DNA of 64,000 nt, from assembly GCF_002008225.1 (NCBI RefSeq), contig NZ_MRDH01000006.1, positions 1,097,598-1,161,597 of the forward strand. The letters run 5' to 3'. The DNA comes from Agrobacterium salinitolerans (lineage in GTDB: Bacteria; Pseudomonadota; Alphaproteobacteria; Rhizobiales; Rhizobiaceae). The notes under the pieces were generated by a model. It made no database searches, was not told the origin of the DNA, and worked only from the letters and a program-made list of their open reading frames with translations. Made by a program: the position numbers and the translations under genes. This document shows, piece by piece, positions 35,749 through 45,388 of the stretch (position 1 is the stretch's first letter; each line of letters begins with the position of its first letter).

Positions 35749-35777
35749 CTCATTCCTGTGCTTGTCACAGGAATGAG
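35749..35777. repeat. Palindromic repeat after the dgo operon, copy 1
   Basis: CTCATTCCTGTG, loop CTTGT, then CACAGGAATGAG: a perfect 12-bp stem. A close copy lies at 41557-41585 with the same loop, so it is an interspersed repeat rather than only a local terminator. Confidence 0.7.
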
Positions 35778-35859
35778 GGTTGTGGGGATGCGCCGGCGCG
35801 CACAAGCTCGGCTGAGATACTGCTTTCTCCAACAAGCGTAACGACCAAGCCGCACCGCA

Positions 35860-37212
35860 TCAGGAAATATCCGACAATATCTCGCGGTAATTCTCGTGCA
35901 GATAACGCTGGGTCGCGGCGGCGTCGGCGGGGCGGCCGTAGAAATAGCCCTGCCCCATGGCGCAGCCGAGTGCGAGCAGCTTTTCCTCTTCCGCCCGTTC
36001 TTCTATCCCCTCGGCCACCACCTCGAGATCGAGGCCTTCGCACATGGCGACGATGGCCTTGATGATATGTTCGGAAGGGCGGTCGCTGCTGATACGCGAG
36101 ACAAAGGCGCGGTCGATCTTCACCTTGTCGAAGGTGAAATCCCTCAGGCGGCCGAGGCTGGACTGGCCGGTACCGAAATCGTCGAGGGAGATGCGAACAC
36201 CCGCGCTCTGCAATTCGCTGATGATACGCTGCGCGGTATCGGCAGACGTCATGACAGCCGTTTCGGTGATTTCAAGCTCCAGCCGGTGCGGGTCGAGGCC
36301 GACACGCGAGAGAATGGACAAAATATTGTCCGCCGTGCTTGGGTCCATCAATTGCGCGGAAGAGAGGTTGAAAGACAGGAAAAGCTCGCGCGGCCAGAAC
36401 AGGGCCGCCTCCGCCGCCTTGCGGAGCAAAGCTTCCGATAGTGCGTCGATAAAGCCGCGCTCTTCTGCCAGCGGCACGAAAACGGCAGGCGATACGAAGC
36501 CGAGATCCGGGTCGTTCCAACGGGCGAGCGCCTCGAAACCGATGACCTTCGCCTCTTCCAGTCTGACGATGGGCTGGAAATGCACGTCGATGGCGTCGGT
36601 GATGATGGCGTTTCTGAGCGCCTGTTCCAGCTGCGTGGCGCGCTTCATTTCCTGCGCGATCTCGCGCGAATAGACGGTGATCTGGCCGCGGCCGCGTCTC
36701 TTGGAGCGATAAAGCGCTGTTTCAGCGCTTTTCAGCAAATCCTCGAATTCATCGCCGGCGAAGGGATAGATGGCAAAACCGAAGGAGGAGGACAGACGGA
36801 CGTTGCGGTCGCCGAGATCGTAAGGGGCCGAAAGCACGTCCTTGATCATGTTGCCAATGCGTTCCGCGCCGATGCGCTCAAAGACCAGCGGCAGCACGAA
36901 GGCGAACTCGTCGCCGTCATGGCGCGTCACGATCGCGCCGTCGGGAATGCAGGCTTTCAGCCGGTGCGCGACCTGGCAGAGGATTTCATCGCCCGCCTGC
37001 ACGCCGAACAGATCGTTGATAGGTTTGAAGCCGTCTATATTGGCGATGCCGACCGTGAAGGGCGCCGGATCGCTGGAGCGCTCGCTGGCAAGCATGCGAA
37101 TCTTGTCCCGCAGACGGTAGCGGTTGCCGAGCCCCGTCAGCGGGTCGCTGTAGGCCATCGCCTGCAGCTCGTTCTGGCTGACCTGCAACGTTTGCGGCTC
37201 TGCCCGTTTCAT
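35860..37212 (-). CDS. GGDEF-EAL protein with degenerate GGDEF
   Basis: 450-aa cytosolic cyclic-di-GMP protein. The GGDEF domain (about 15-180) reads RHDGDEF (97-103), so its first Gly is Asp, and no RxxD inhibitory site precedes it; cyclase activity is doubtful. The EAL domain (about 195-440) looks intact: GFEALARW (225-232), FNLSSAQL, ELEITETAV, LDDFGTG, KIDRAF and AEGIE. A c-di-GMP phosphodiesterase role is likely. It is transcribed after the PAS-PAS-REC gene, 86 bp downstream, suggesting one signalling unit. Confidence 0.9.
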   Translation of the reverse strand: MKRAEPQTLQVSQNELQAMAYSDPLTGLGNRYRLRDKIRMLASERSSDPAPFTVGIANIDGFKPINDLFGVQAGDEILCQVAHRLKACIPDGAIVTRHDGDEFAFVLPLVFERIGAERIGNMIKDVLSAPYDLGDRNVRLSSSFGFAIYPFAGDEFEDLLKSAETALYRSKRRGRGQITVYSREIAQEMKRATQLEQALRNAIITDAIDVHFQPIVRLEEAKVIGFEALARWNDPDLGFVSPAVFVPLAEERGFIDALSEALLRKAAEAALFWPRELFLSFNLSSAQLMDPSTADNILSILSRVGLDPHRLELEITETAVMTSADTAQRIISELQSAGVRISLDDFGTGQSSLGRLRDFTFDKVKIDRAFVSRISSDRPSEHIIKAIVAMCEGLDLEVVAEGIEERAEEEKLLALGCAMGQGYFYGRPADAAATQRYLHENYREILSDIS

Positions 37213-37298
37213 TCCTGCATCTCGTGAATCCTGTGTCGCCCGCGGTCACAATGCAGTGCAAGTATTAAAAAAGCCATAGCCTTTCGGCAATGGCAATT

Positions 37299-38951
37299 TC
37301 AGGCCCGTAGCCGCAAGCCGTCCTTGCCGAAAAGCCGCAGGAAAACCGCCTCGACCATGTCCGGGCTGACGGGTTTCAAAAGCATGTCGTCCATGCCGGA
37401 TGCCCGGCATTTGTCGAGATCGCCCTCGAAAGCGTGGGTGATGACGCCGACGATGGGAATGTGCTTGTCTCCGCCAAGGCTGCGCATGCGGCGGGCGACT
37501 TCGAAGCCGTCGATATCGCCCAGCGTCGTATCGAGCAGGACGGCGGAAGGCGGCTGTTCGGCAAAGAGCCGCAGCGCCTCTTCGCCCGAGGTGGCGAGCC
37601 GCCAGGAAAGCCCAAGGCCTTCGAGTATCTGCGAAAAGACGATCTGGTTAACCCTGTTGTCCTCGACGAGAAGTATTTCGCAGACACCGCCGGTCTTCAA
37701 GATTGCAGGCAGATCATCCGTCATGATCTCCCAGTCTTCGTCAGCGGCTTTCTCCTTCGGGGAGGCAGCGGCGAGATAATGCAGCAGGGAGGCCTCAATC
37801 TCCTCTTCCTCGATAGTGACGACGGGCAGGGCATGCGCCGAGGCAATATCGAGGCATGCAACGCTCATTTGGGCATCGACAACCACCACATCGATGCTCA
37901 CCCCGGCGGAGGCTGCGACCTCGATGAAGGCACGCTGTTCGTCCTCACTCGTCACCGCCGCATGGTCCATGCCGCCCGCCGTCAGCCGGCGACCGGCGGC
38001 TTCCGCAAAATGTCCGCTTGCAGAGACGATCAGCACTGCCTTGCTTTTTAATACCCCGCCATGATTGTCCGGCTCTTCGTCCTTGCCATAGGTGGAGGCG
38101 ACGAAGGGGACATGTTCGAGCGAGGGGATGACGGGCGTGCCGTTGGCGTCGATGGTAGCGAGAGCGGTCACGTCCTCCATCGTCGTTACCAGAAAATATC
38201 GGCCGGGCCTGCCCACACGCTGCTTGCGGGTGATGGTCAGCACCTCTTCGCCATTCAGACGCCGCACTCTTTCCGGGATGATGCTCGGCACGCCGCTATC
38301 CAGCACCATACGATCGGCGACATCGATCCGTCCGGCAACCTTGCGCGAGTGGAGATCGAAAACGGTACGGCCAAGAATGCTCTCGGGACTTGTCTCGACA
38401 AGGGCACAGGCGGATTTGTTGACAGCGGCATAGGCCATGTTCCGATCCTTGACGAAGACGGGAAATGGCAGATTGTCGAGAATATCCTCGATGAGCTGCA
38501 CGCGCTCGAGATCGATGCGCCATTGCTCTTCACGTTTCTTCTGTTCGGAAATATCCGCAACCACGCTGATGCCGAGGCCGGACGGCAGGCGGTTCATGAC
38601 GAAGCGCAGGAAGCGCTCTCCCTTCAGCCGTTCGGTTTTTTCCGATCTTTCCTTCCAATGCAGCGCCAGGCGTTCGCCGATCCATTCCTCCCGGCCGAGC
38701 GGGCGGGCATTGGCGGAAAGACTTTCCGCTTCCAGCAGATAACAATCATATAGCGCGCTCAGATAGTCGCGCAGCCGCGCACCCGGGCCGATAACGGCCT
38801 CTTCCAGTGGAAAAAAGCTGAGGAGTTTCCGGCTTGCGAAAATAATGTGATCGTTCCGGTCGTAAACGACTATCGCCGCGCCAAGCGCGTCGCAAAGGGC
38901 ATCAAGCATCACCGTATGAACGCCCGCGCCAGAGGACGCCAAATCACTCAA
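37299..38951 (-). CDS. PAS-PAS-REC-REC signalling protein, no kinase domain
   Basis: About 550 aa. Two PAS-like segments (IVVYDRNDHIIFASRKLLSFF and FPVFVKDRNMAYAAVNKSACAL) lead to a degenerate receiver (VLIVSASGHFAEAAGRRL, acid pair absent) and a full receiver (LLVEDNRVNQIVFSQILEG, Asp in LLDTTLGDIDG, Thr in GVITHAF, Lys in LLKPVS). No histidine kinase or output domain follows. A TTG at 38951 has GGGAG seven bases ahead; 38957 is an alternative. It lies upstream of the GGDEF/EAL gene and may control it. A CtrA box lies between this gene and mutL. Confidence 0.82.
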   Translation of the reverse strand: MSDLASSGAGVHTVMLDALCDALGAAIVVYDRNDHIIFASRKLLSFFPLEEAVIGPGARLRDYLSALYDCYLLEAESLSANARPLGREEWIGERLALHWKERSEKTERLKGERFLRFVMNRLPSGLGISVVADISEQKKREEQWRIDLERVQLIEDILDNLPFPVFVKDRNMAYAAVNKSACALVETSPESILGRTVFDLHSRKVAGRIDVADRMVLDSGVPSIIPERVRRLNGEEVLTITRKQRVGRPGRYFLVTTMEDVTALATIDANGTPVIPSLEHVPFVASTYGKDEEPDNHGGVLKSKAVLIVSASGHFAEAAGRRLTAGGMDHAAVTSEDEQRAFIEVAASAGVSIDVVVVDAQMSVACLDIASAHALPVVTIEEEEIEASLLHYLAAASPKEKAADEDWEIMTDDLPAILKTGGVCEILLVEDNRVNQIVFSQILEGLGLSWRLATSGEEALRLFAEQPPSAVLLDTTLGDIDGFEVARRMRSLGGDKHIPIVGVITHAFEGDLDKCRASGMDDMLLKPVSPDMVEAVFLRLFGKDGLRLRA

Positions 38952-39319
38952 CTGCAAACTCCCGCCTGTTTTTCAGGGGTCAGGCTTATGTTTCTAGTGG
39001 AATCGTCCAGGGCAAATGCCGGGATGAAACGAAAAATTCCGCAAAAGAGACATCAGGGTTTGCAACTTGAAGCAGTCTTGAGGGGAAGATGACGCTCACC
39101 CATAGTCGACGTCACACGCCACCCGGCGAAGGCGGCCCCCGTTCCTGCGGTCATTTCAAGCCGCCTCACCATAATCAAGGCCGATTAAAGGCGGATTAAC
39201 GCTTAGCGCCATGTTGACGGAAATGATCAAATGCCAGACAGGCCGCAAAACATGTGCAAATTTCCGCAGCCCGAGTTTTTTGCTTTCGAAGCCGTAGCGA
39301 ATCCGCGAAAATGACGATC
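38952..39319. other. Divergent intergenic region, PAS-REC gene / mutL
   Basis: 368 bp holding both promoters and a CtrA box at 39185-39199. No further gene is evident. Confidence 0.5.
39185..39199. promoter_or_regulatory. CtrA box, TTAA-N7-TTAA
   Basis: TTAA-AGGCGGA-TTAA at 39185-39199 is an exact match to the alphaproteobacterial CtrA full site and is followed by C. It lies 121 bp before mutL and about 235 bp before the divergent PAS-REC gene. Confidence 0.55.
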
Positions 39320-41152
39320 ATGGCCATCAAGCAGCTTTCAGAAACCCTTATCAACCAGATCGCCGCCGGCGAGGTCATCGAAAGACCCTCCAGCGCCACG
39401 AAGGAACTGGTGGAAAACGCCATCGACGCGGGCGCGACGCGGATCGAGATCGCGACGGCCGGCGGCGGTAAGGGACTGGTGCGGATTACCGATAACGGTT
39501 CCGGCATGTCGCCTGCCGATCTGGAGCTTGCGGTCAGGCGTCACTGCACCTCGAAAATTTCCGATACGCTGGATGATATCCGCACGCTCGGGTTTCGCGG
39601 CGAGGCGCTGCCCTCCATCGGCTCCGTCGCCAAGCTGACGATTACCAGCCGGCAACAGGGCGCTGAACAGGGTTCGGTGATTTCCGTCACCGGCGGCAAG
39701 GTGTCCGATGTCCGGCCCGCCGCTTCGAATGCCGGCACCATCGTCGAGGTGCGGGACCTGTTCTTCGCCACCCCCGCGCGGCTGAAATTCCTGAAGACGG
39801 AACGGGCGGAGGCGGCCGCGATCACCGAGGTCGTCAAACGCATGGCGATCGCCTTTCCGCATATTCGTTTCGTGCTATCGGGCACCGATCGTTCGACGCT
39901 TGAAATCCCCTCCACCGGCGATGACCATCTGGCCCGCATGGCGCAAATTCTCGGCGCCGAGTTCAAGGACAATGCGATAGAGATCGACGCCGGGCGCGAG
40001 GATGTGACGCTCTCCGGTTTTGCCGGCGTGCCGACCTTCAATCGCGGCAACTCGGCGCATCAATATGTCTTCGTCAACGGCCGGCCGGTACAGGACAAGT
40101 TGCTTTTATCCGCTATTCGCGGCGCTTATGCCGAAACCGTGCCGCATGGGCGATATCCTGTCGCGGTGCTGTCCATCACGCTCGACCCCGCCTTTGTGGA
40201 TGTGAACGTGCATCCTGCAAAGTCCGACGTGCGTTTTCGCGATCCCGGCCTCATTCGCGGGCTGATCGTCGGCGCGATCCGCCAGGCGCTGACGCGCGAC
40301 GGCGACAGGGCTGCGACGACGGGGGCGAGCCAGATGATGAACGCCTTCCGCCCCGGCTACAGCCCGTCCGGCCTTCGGCCCTCGCCTTCCATAGCAGCCG
40401 CCGCGCCATGGTCCGCTGCCACCTCGCCTTCGCGCCCGCTTGCGGTTTCCGGGGACATGCAATTTGCCGAGGCGGTGCAGTCACGTTTTTCCGACATCAC
40501 CATGCCGACTGCGAGGGCCGAGCCTCGGGACACTGACGAGACCGCCGCAAGCCCCCCGTCTGAACCTTTGCTATATCCGCTCGGAGCCGCGCGGGCGCAA
40601 CTACACGAGAACTACATCATCGCGCAGACGGAAAACGGCCTCGTCATCGTCGACCAGCATGCCGCGCATGAGCGGCTGGTGTTCGAACAGATGCGCAATG
40701 CGCTGCATTCGAGGCGGCCGCCTTCGCAGGTGTTGCTCATCCCCGAGATCATCGACCTGCCGGAAGAGGATTGCGACCGGCTGATGGATCATGCCGCCGG
40801 TTTCGATGCGCTCGGGCTCGTCATCGAGCGTTTCGGGCCGGGCGCCGTCGCCATCCGGGAAACGCCGGCCATGCTGGGCGAAGTCAATGTGCAGGGGCTG
40901 GTGCGCCAGCTCGCTGACGAGATCGCCGAATGGGACGCAGCCTCAACGCTTGCCAACAAGCTGGAATATGTCGCGGCCACCATGGCCTGCCACGGCTCTG
41001 TGCGTTCCGGCCGGCGCATGCGGCCGGAGGAGATGAACGCGCTTCTGCGGCAAATGGAAAACACGCCGGGTTCCGGCCAGTGCAATCACGGCCGTCCGAC
41101 CTATATCGAACTGAAACTTTCCGATATAGAACGGCTCTTCGGCCGTAGCTGA
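39320..41152 (+). CDS. mutL: DNA mismatch repair protein MutL
   Basis: 610-aa mismatch repair ATPase and endonuclease. The start [19 protein letters not shown] matches relatives; ATG codons upstream at 39311 or earlier add only a few residues. GHKL ATPase motifs are [19 protein letters not shown] and [14 protein letters not shown] Pro/Ser-rich linker at about 360-420 precedes the dimerisation domain, which holds [14 protein letters not shown] (Asp near 444), the DQHA(X)2E(X)4E endonuclease motif, and [11 protein letters not shown] near the end. Enzymes with this motif nick DNA without MutH, as expected in this group. Confidence 0.96.
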   Translation: MAIKQLSETLINQIAAGEVIERPSSATKELVENAIDAGATRIEIATAGGGKGLVRITDNGSGMSPADLELAVRRHCTSKISDTLDDIRTLGFRGEALPSIGSVAKLTITSRQQGAEQGSVISVTGGKVSDVRPAASNAGTIVEVRDLFFATPARLKFLKTERAEAAAITEVVKRMAIAFPHIRFVLSGTDRSTLEIPSTGDDHLARMAQILGAEFKDNAIEIDAGREDVTLSGFAGVPTFNRGNSAHQYVFVNGRPVQDKLLLSAIRGAYAETVPHGRYPVAVLSITLDPAFVDVNVHPAKSDVRFRDPGLIRGLIVGAIRQALTRDGDRAATTGASQMMNAFRPGYSPSGLRPSPSIAAAAPWSAATSPSRPLAVSGDMQFAEAVQSRFSDITMPTARAEPRDTDETAASPPSEPLLYPLGAARAQLHENYIIAQTENGLVIVDQHAAHERLVFEQMRNALHSRRPPSQVLLIPEIIDLPEEDCDRLMDHAAGFDALGLVIERFGPGAVAIRETPAMLGEVNVQGLVRQLADEIAEWDAASTLANKLEYVAATMACHGSVRSGRRMRPEEMNALLRQMENTPGSGQCNHGRPTYIELKLSDIERLFGRS

Positions 41153-41291
41153 CGCCGCAAGCAGGCGGGGCTGGCCTTGCGCCACGCCGCGCTATATAAA
41201 TTCGAGATACTGGAGCACCCAATTGTTCAGGAAAACGCTGCGCCGTTTCGGACTGGGTGCGCTCACAGGACAGAGCAGGAGACGAGAACGG

Positions 41292-41513
41292 ATGAACAGA
41301 TTTGAAGGAGGCGGTAACCGCCTCGCCGTCATCGAATATCTCGACGGTGATTTCCGCATCGTCCAGACCGGCTCGCACGTCATCTGCGCCATGACGGCCA
41401 AGACCATTCCGCTCGATGAGCTGCGCTACTGGAGCGTGGCGCGGCAGGAGGCCTATGTGGATGCGGCGGCTTCGCTGGAAGCCGAAAATAAGGCTGGCGA
41501 TTTGCCCGCGTGA
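41292..41513 (+). CDS. DUF2093 family protein
   Basis: 73-aa cytosolic protein. The start MNRFEGGGNRLAVIEYLDG is preceded by GGAG-type bases. The sequence fits the short DUF2093 family found next to lpxK in rhizobia; conserved features are DFRIVQTGSHVICAMT and LDELRYWSVARQEAYVD. It lies downstream of mutL and is convergent with lpxK. No function is known. Confidence 0.85.
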   Translation: MNRFEGGGNRLAVIEYLDGDFRIVQTGSHVICAMTAKTIPLDELRYWSVARQEAYVDAAASLEAENKAGDLPA

Positions 41514-41556
41514 GTTGGGACGCGGCGCGTTGAGTATTGCGCGTCGTGTGCCTTCC

Positions 41557-41585
41557 CTCATCCCTGTGCTTGTCACAGAGATGAG
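41557..41585. repeat. Palindromic repeat, copy 2
   Basis: CTCATCCCTGTG, loop CTTGT, CACAGAGATGAG, with one mismatched pair. It is the same element as at 35749-35777, here in the DUF2093/lpxK convergent gap. Confidence 0.65.
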
Positions 41586-41623
41586 AAGAAGTGGGTGCAC
41601 GGCGGTTTATCTTCTTCGGTACT

Positions 41624-42670
41624 CTAAACCGACGTCCGCGCATTTTCCCGCAGCAAACGCGCGCGGCAGTTTCCCACCGCCGTATCGATGATCGCCGCGG
41701 CCGCGTTGGGGTCGTCGAACACCATGTCGATTTCGATCACCAGACTGTTCCACAGCAATTCTTCCGCCCTGCCGTGGTGTCCGTTAAGCCGCACGGCATC
41801 CTTGGCCGTCGTCACCAGCTGCAGATCATCTTTGCCGGCGTCCTGCAAAAGATCGGCGATCTCGTCGTCGCTGAAATGGTGATGATCCGGGAAAGAGCGC
41901 TGCAGCACGATGTCACCGCCGAGCGCCTCGACGGTTCGATAAAACTTGGCCGGGTCGGCGATGCCGGCATAGGCCAGCACGCGTCTTCCCCTGAAATCCT
42001 GCGGCTCCTGCGGCGTGATTGCCGCAACGAAGACGGGCTTGGCGGCCTTTGCCGCCTGCCTGACCAGCGCATCGGCCGCGTGGCCTTTGCCGACCTTCAG
42101 AAGCCCTGTCATGTGCCGCATCTGTTCAGCAAGCGGCGCCCTCACCGGACCGCCCGGCACGAGATGGCCGTTACCGATGCCGCGCATCGTATCGATGACG
42201 ACAAGCGCATAATCCAGCGTCAGGCGCGCGCTCTGGAAACCATCATCCATGATGATGAGATCGACGCCTTCTTTCACCAGACGGTGTGCGCCTTCCACGC
42301 GCTTGCGGGAAATGACTGTGACCGCCTCTCGCGCCAGAAGCAGCGGCTCATCGCCGACATCGGCGGAGCGGTGACGCCGGGGATCGACAAGGGTGGTGAC
42401 GTCGAGCGTGCCGCCGTAGCCACGGCTGAGAAATCCGGGTTTCAGGCCCTTGGCGACGGCGGCTCTCGCAATTGCCATCGCCGTCGGTGTCTTGCCGGCC
42501 CCTCCCACGGTGAAGTTGCCGATGCAGATGACCGGAACGGCAACGCTTGCCCTCTTCGCCGTTTGCATCCGCCGGCCGGCTATCTTGCCGTAAACAAGCG
42601 AGAAAGGAGACAGGAGCCACGCCTGCCATCCCGCTTTCTGCCACCAGAACGGCGGCGCTTCAGAAACCAT
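41624..42670 (-). CDS. lpxK: Tetraacyldisaccharide 4'-kinase
   Basis: 348-aa inner-membrane enzyme that phosphorylates the 4' position of lipid A disaccharide. A short membrane-associated N-terminal helix ([22 protein letters not shown]) precedes the Walker A motif [10 protein letters not shown] (about 56-65). Further family segments are [15 protein letters not shown] and [13 protein letters not shown]. It lies downstream of the HAD gene and waaA on the same strand, a lipid A-Kdo cluster. Confidence 0.95.
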   Translation of the reverse strand: MVSEAPPFWWQKAGWQAWLLSPFSLVYGKIAGRRMQTAKRASVAVPVICIGNFTVGGAGKTPTAMAIARAAVAKGLKPGFLSRGYGGTLDVTTLVDPRRHRSADVGDEPLLLAREAVTVISRKRVEGAHRLVKEGVDLIIMDDGFQSARLTLDYALVVIDTMRGIGNGHLVPGGPVRAPLAEQMRHMTGLLKVGKGHAADALVRQAAKAAKPVFVAAITPQEPQDFRGRRVLAYAGIADPAKFYRTVEALGGDIVLQRSFPDHHHFSDDEIADLLQDAGKDDLQLVTTAKDAVRLNGHHGRAEELLWNSLVIEIDMVFDDPNAAAAIIDTAVGNCRARLLRENARTSV

Positions 42671-42818
42671 CTATTCCCGCTCCCGGCCGCGTCGCCCACG
42701 GCATTCCGTTCGCCCGTCACATGTCAGGAGGTTGTTTGCCAGAAAAAACCGTAAATTGCAAAAATGGAATAAACGGGTTTGACGGAGCCGCACCCCGCCC
42801 GGCGGAAACCAACCGGGT

Positions 42819-43556
42819 TCAGAGAGCCCGTTCCGGCAAAAGCGCTTCGAGCGCGGTAATGTCATCGAAACAATAATCGGCATCCGCGCCAAGGCTTTCG
42901 CGTGAGCCTGTTCCGGTCAAAACGGCGATGCGCAGACCGGCGCCAGCACTCTTTGCCATGTGCAGATCGTGGTTATTGTCGCCGACAACAGCCACGCGTT
43001 CCGGCGGGAAACCTATCGCCTCGCAGAAACCCAGGACCATACCGGGCTGCGGCTTGGTGCCGTAACCGCTGTCATATCCCGCGACAAAATCGAGGTCCTT
43101 TTCGAAACCGAAGCGGATGGCGGTCTGGCGGATGGAGTTTTCATTGTCGCTGGAGGCGATGCCAAGCTTGTAGCCCCGCGCCTTCAACCTTGCGAAAAAT
43201 GCCTTGAGATCGGTTACCGGCACGGATTTATCCGCAGCCTCGGTAAATAACCGGTCGAGGCGCGCTGTCAGTTCCCCGACATCGCAGGGCGAGCCGGCGG
43301 CAACCAGACCGGCGGCGATTTCCGCCGTATTGCCGGCGGCCAGCAGGCTGTCCGGCACCACATGACCGGTGACGGGGTCCATGCCGCAGGCGGAAAGAAG
43401 CCGGTCGGCAAGAACGGGATCGCCATTGGCCGCGATGGCCGCAAGCTCGCGGTTGACCGGACCCCAGCTGGCGTCATAGCCGAGAAGCGTTCCGTCCTTG
43501 TCGAAAAGGACTGCGGCAATCGATTGTGCCGCATCAAGTTCAATATCCGCTACCAT
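42819..43556 (-). CDS. HAD hydrolase between waaA and lpxK
   Basis: 245-aa HAD phosphatase of the phosphoglycolate-phosphatase type. Motif I is VLFDKDGTLLGYD (about 17-29), motif II lies in LGIASSDNE, and motifs III/IV near GYGTKPQPGMVLGF and VAVVGDNNHDLHMA. The start overlaps the waaA stop by 7 bp, so translation is coupled. A role in Kdo or lipid A metabolism is suggested by position alone; general phosphatase or glycolate phosphatase function is possible. Confidence 0.9.
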   Translation of the reverse strand: MVADIELDAAQSIAAVLFDKDGTLLGYDASWGPVNRELAAIAANGDPVLADRLLSACGMDPVTGHVVPDSLLAAGNTAEIAAGLVAAGSPCDVGELTARLDRLFTEAADKSVPVTDLKAFFARLKARGYKLGIASSDNENSIRQTAIRFGFEKDLDFVAGYDSGYGTKPQPGMVLGFCEAIGFPPERVAVVGDNNHDLHMAKSAGAGLRIAVLTGTGSRESLGADADYCFDDITALEALLPERAL

Positions 43557-44872
43557 GAACCGATGGCGCTCCGCGGTTGCAGCTTGGCGGAAACGGTAAG
43601 CGGATTGATATAGGGTTCCAGCGCCTTGACGGTGGAGGACAGCGCACCGCGCATATCCTGAATGACCCGGTTGCCCGCATCGATCATCTTGTAACGCTCA
43701 TTGTCGTTGACCAGCAGATAATGCACCGCCTTGGCCAGCATCTCCACATCGCGGATGATACGACCGCCGCCGGCGCGGATCAGCTTCTGATAGGCCTCGC
43801 GGAAATTCTGCACATGCGCACCTGAGAGGACGGCGCAGCCGAGCATCGCCGGCTCCAGCGGATTTTGCCCGCCTTCGGCCGTCAGCGACCGGCCGACAAA
43901 GGCAAGCTCGGTCAGCCGCAGGTAGAGCCCCATTTCGCCGATGGAATCGCCGAGGAAAATATCGGTTTCCGGGGTAATCACATCATTGCGGCTGCGGCGG
44001 GCGACGGAAAGGTTCATGCCCTTCAGCATGGCTTCCACATCATCGCCGCGCTCGGGATGGCGCGGCACGATGATGGTCAGTTGGCCGTTGCGCGACTTGA
44101 TCGCCGCATGCACGGTGGCGGCAGCCTTCTCCTCGCCGTCGAAGGTGGAGATGGCGGCCCATGTCTTGCGATTGCCGACCTGCTTGCGATAGTGCTCCAA
44201 AAGCGCCTCGTCACAGGGCGGCGGATCGGTATCACCCTTGAGGTTACCCGAAATCACCACCGGCCAGGAGCCGAGATCGCGGAAACGTTCAGCATCGAGA
44301 TCGGACTGCGCAACCACCAGCGCCAGTTTTGAGAACAGCGATTCCGCAATGTCGTGGCGGGCTTTCCAGCGGTCAAAGGAACGGTCGGAGAGGCGCGCAT
44401 TGACCCTGATCTGCGGGATGTGCCGGCGCTCCAGTTCCATCATCGTCACCGGCCAGATTTCCGATTCCGCTGTTATGGCGGCATCCGGCGCCCAATAGGT
44501 GAGGAAACGGTTGACCGCGATCTTGATATCGAGCGGCACATATTGGTGGATCACGTCGTCGCCGAGCCGGGTGCGGGTGAGTTCAGCCGACGTGACGGTG
44601 CCGGTGGTCAGAAGCACGTAGATATCGCGCTTGCGGATTTCGCGGATCAGCGGGATGAGGGCAAGGGTTTCACCGACACTTGCGGCATGGAACCAGACGA
44701 GCGGCCCGCGCGGGCGCTCGGCGCTCGCATAACCGAAACGTTCGAGCCGGCGGCGCTTGTCTTCCTTGCCTTTCGCGGCCCGATAGGAAAGATAGGGCTT
44801 GGCGAACGGGTAAGCGGCGATACCGGCAATGCGGTAACCGGAAAGAGCGAAACGTGCGAGACGGCTGCTCAT
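43550..44872 (-). CDS. waaA: 3-deoxy-D-manno-octulosonic acid transferase
   Basis: 440-aa glycosyltransferase (GT30) adding Kdo to lipid A precursor. The N-terminal membrane-near segment and RGPLVWFHAASVGETLALIPLI match the family, as do YVPLDIKIAVNRFL, AITAESEIWPVTMMELERR and the C-terminal GGQNPLEPAMLGCAVLSG. How many Kdo residues it adds cannot be told. The HAD gene follows with overlap. DUF4170 lies upstream on the same strand. Confidence 0.95.
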   Translation of the reverse strand: MSSRLARFALSGYRIAGIAAYPFAKPYLSYRAAKGKEDKRRRLERFGYASAERPRGPLVWFHAASVGETLALIPLIREIRKRDIYVLLTTGTVTSAELTRTRLGDDVIHQYVPLDIKIAVNRFLTYWAPDAAITAESEIWPVTMMELERRHIPQIRVNARLSDRSFDRWKARHDIAESLFSKLALVVAQSDLDAERFRDLGSWPVVISGNLKGDTDPPPCDEALLEHYRKQVGNRKTWAAISTFDGEEKAAATVHAAIKSRNGQLTIIVPRHPERGDDVEAMLKGMNLSVARRSRNDVITPETDIFLGDSIGEMGLYLRLTELAFVGRSLTAEGGQNPLEPAMLGCAVLSGAHVQNFREAYQKLIRAGGGRIIRDVEMLAKAVHYLLVNDNERYKMIDAGNRVIQDMRGALSSTVKALEPYINPLTVSAKLQPRSAIGSW

Positions 44873-45087
44873 GACATTCTGCCCTTGATCATTCCGCGCA
44901 ATGCCCTGCCCCTGTTCTGGTTGTTATCGCCGCCTACTTCTTCTCAAATTGCGTCATTTTTTGTCATCGGAAACGAAAGCGCGATCACATTTTCTCGTGT
45001 CGCAATACCGTGCCCTGCTGTCTCAAGCAGGAATCACGGGAAAAACCGCCCTCACCCAATAGTATTACAACGCAAGGGGAAAAGGAC

Positions 45088-45327
45088 TCAAATTTTGTCG
45101 TCAGGATTGAGAAGACGGTGCATATGCACGATAAAATAACGCATATGGGCATTGTCGACCGTCATCTGCGCCTTGGACTTCCATGCGGTCAGCGCAGAAG
45201 CGTAATCCGGATAGATGCCAACGATATCGAGTGCGTTCAAATCCCGGAACTGAACATCCTGAAGGTTTTCAAGTTCGCCGCCGAAGACGAGGTGCAGCAG
45301 CTGTTTCGGTTTGCCAGTTTCCGTCAT
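45088..45327 (-). CDS. DUF4170 family protein
   Basis: 79-aa protein of unknown function, matching the small family seen between waaA and the IMPase gene in rhizobia. Notable segments are QLLHLVFGGELENLQDVQF and VGIYPDYASALTAWKSKAQMTVDNAHMRYFIVHMHRLL. Its frame lies between the phosphatase gene and waaA on the minus strand; the 215-bp gap to waaA may hold a separate promoter. Confidence 0.85.
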   Translation of the reverse strand: MTETGKPKQLLHLVFGGELENLQDVQFRDLNALDIVGIYPDYASALTAWKSKAQMTVDNAHMRYFIVHMHRLLNPDDKI

Positions 45328-45388
45328 GTCTTTATCTCTTTCTTAAACGCTGAGAGAGGCCTTCATCTGCGGGATTTCCCGGCAAACG

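Noticed and set aside
42671..42892. 73-aa frame between lpxK and the HAD gene
   Set aside because: Cys/Arg-rich, overlaps the HAD gene end, and no family likeness.
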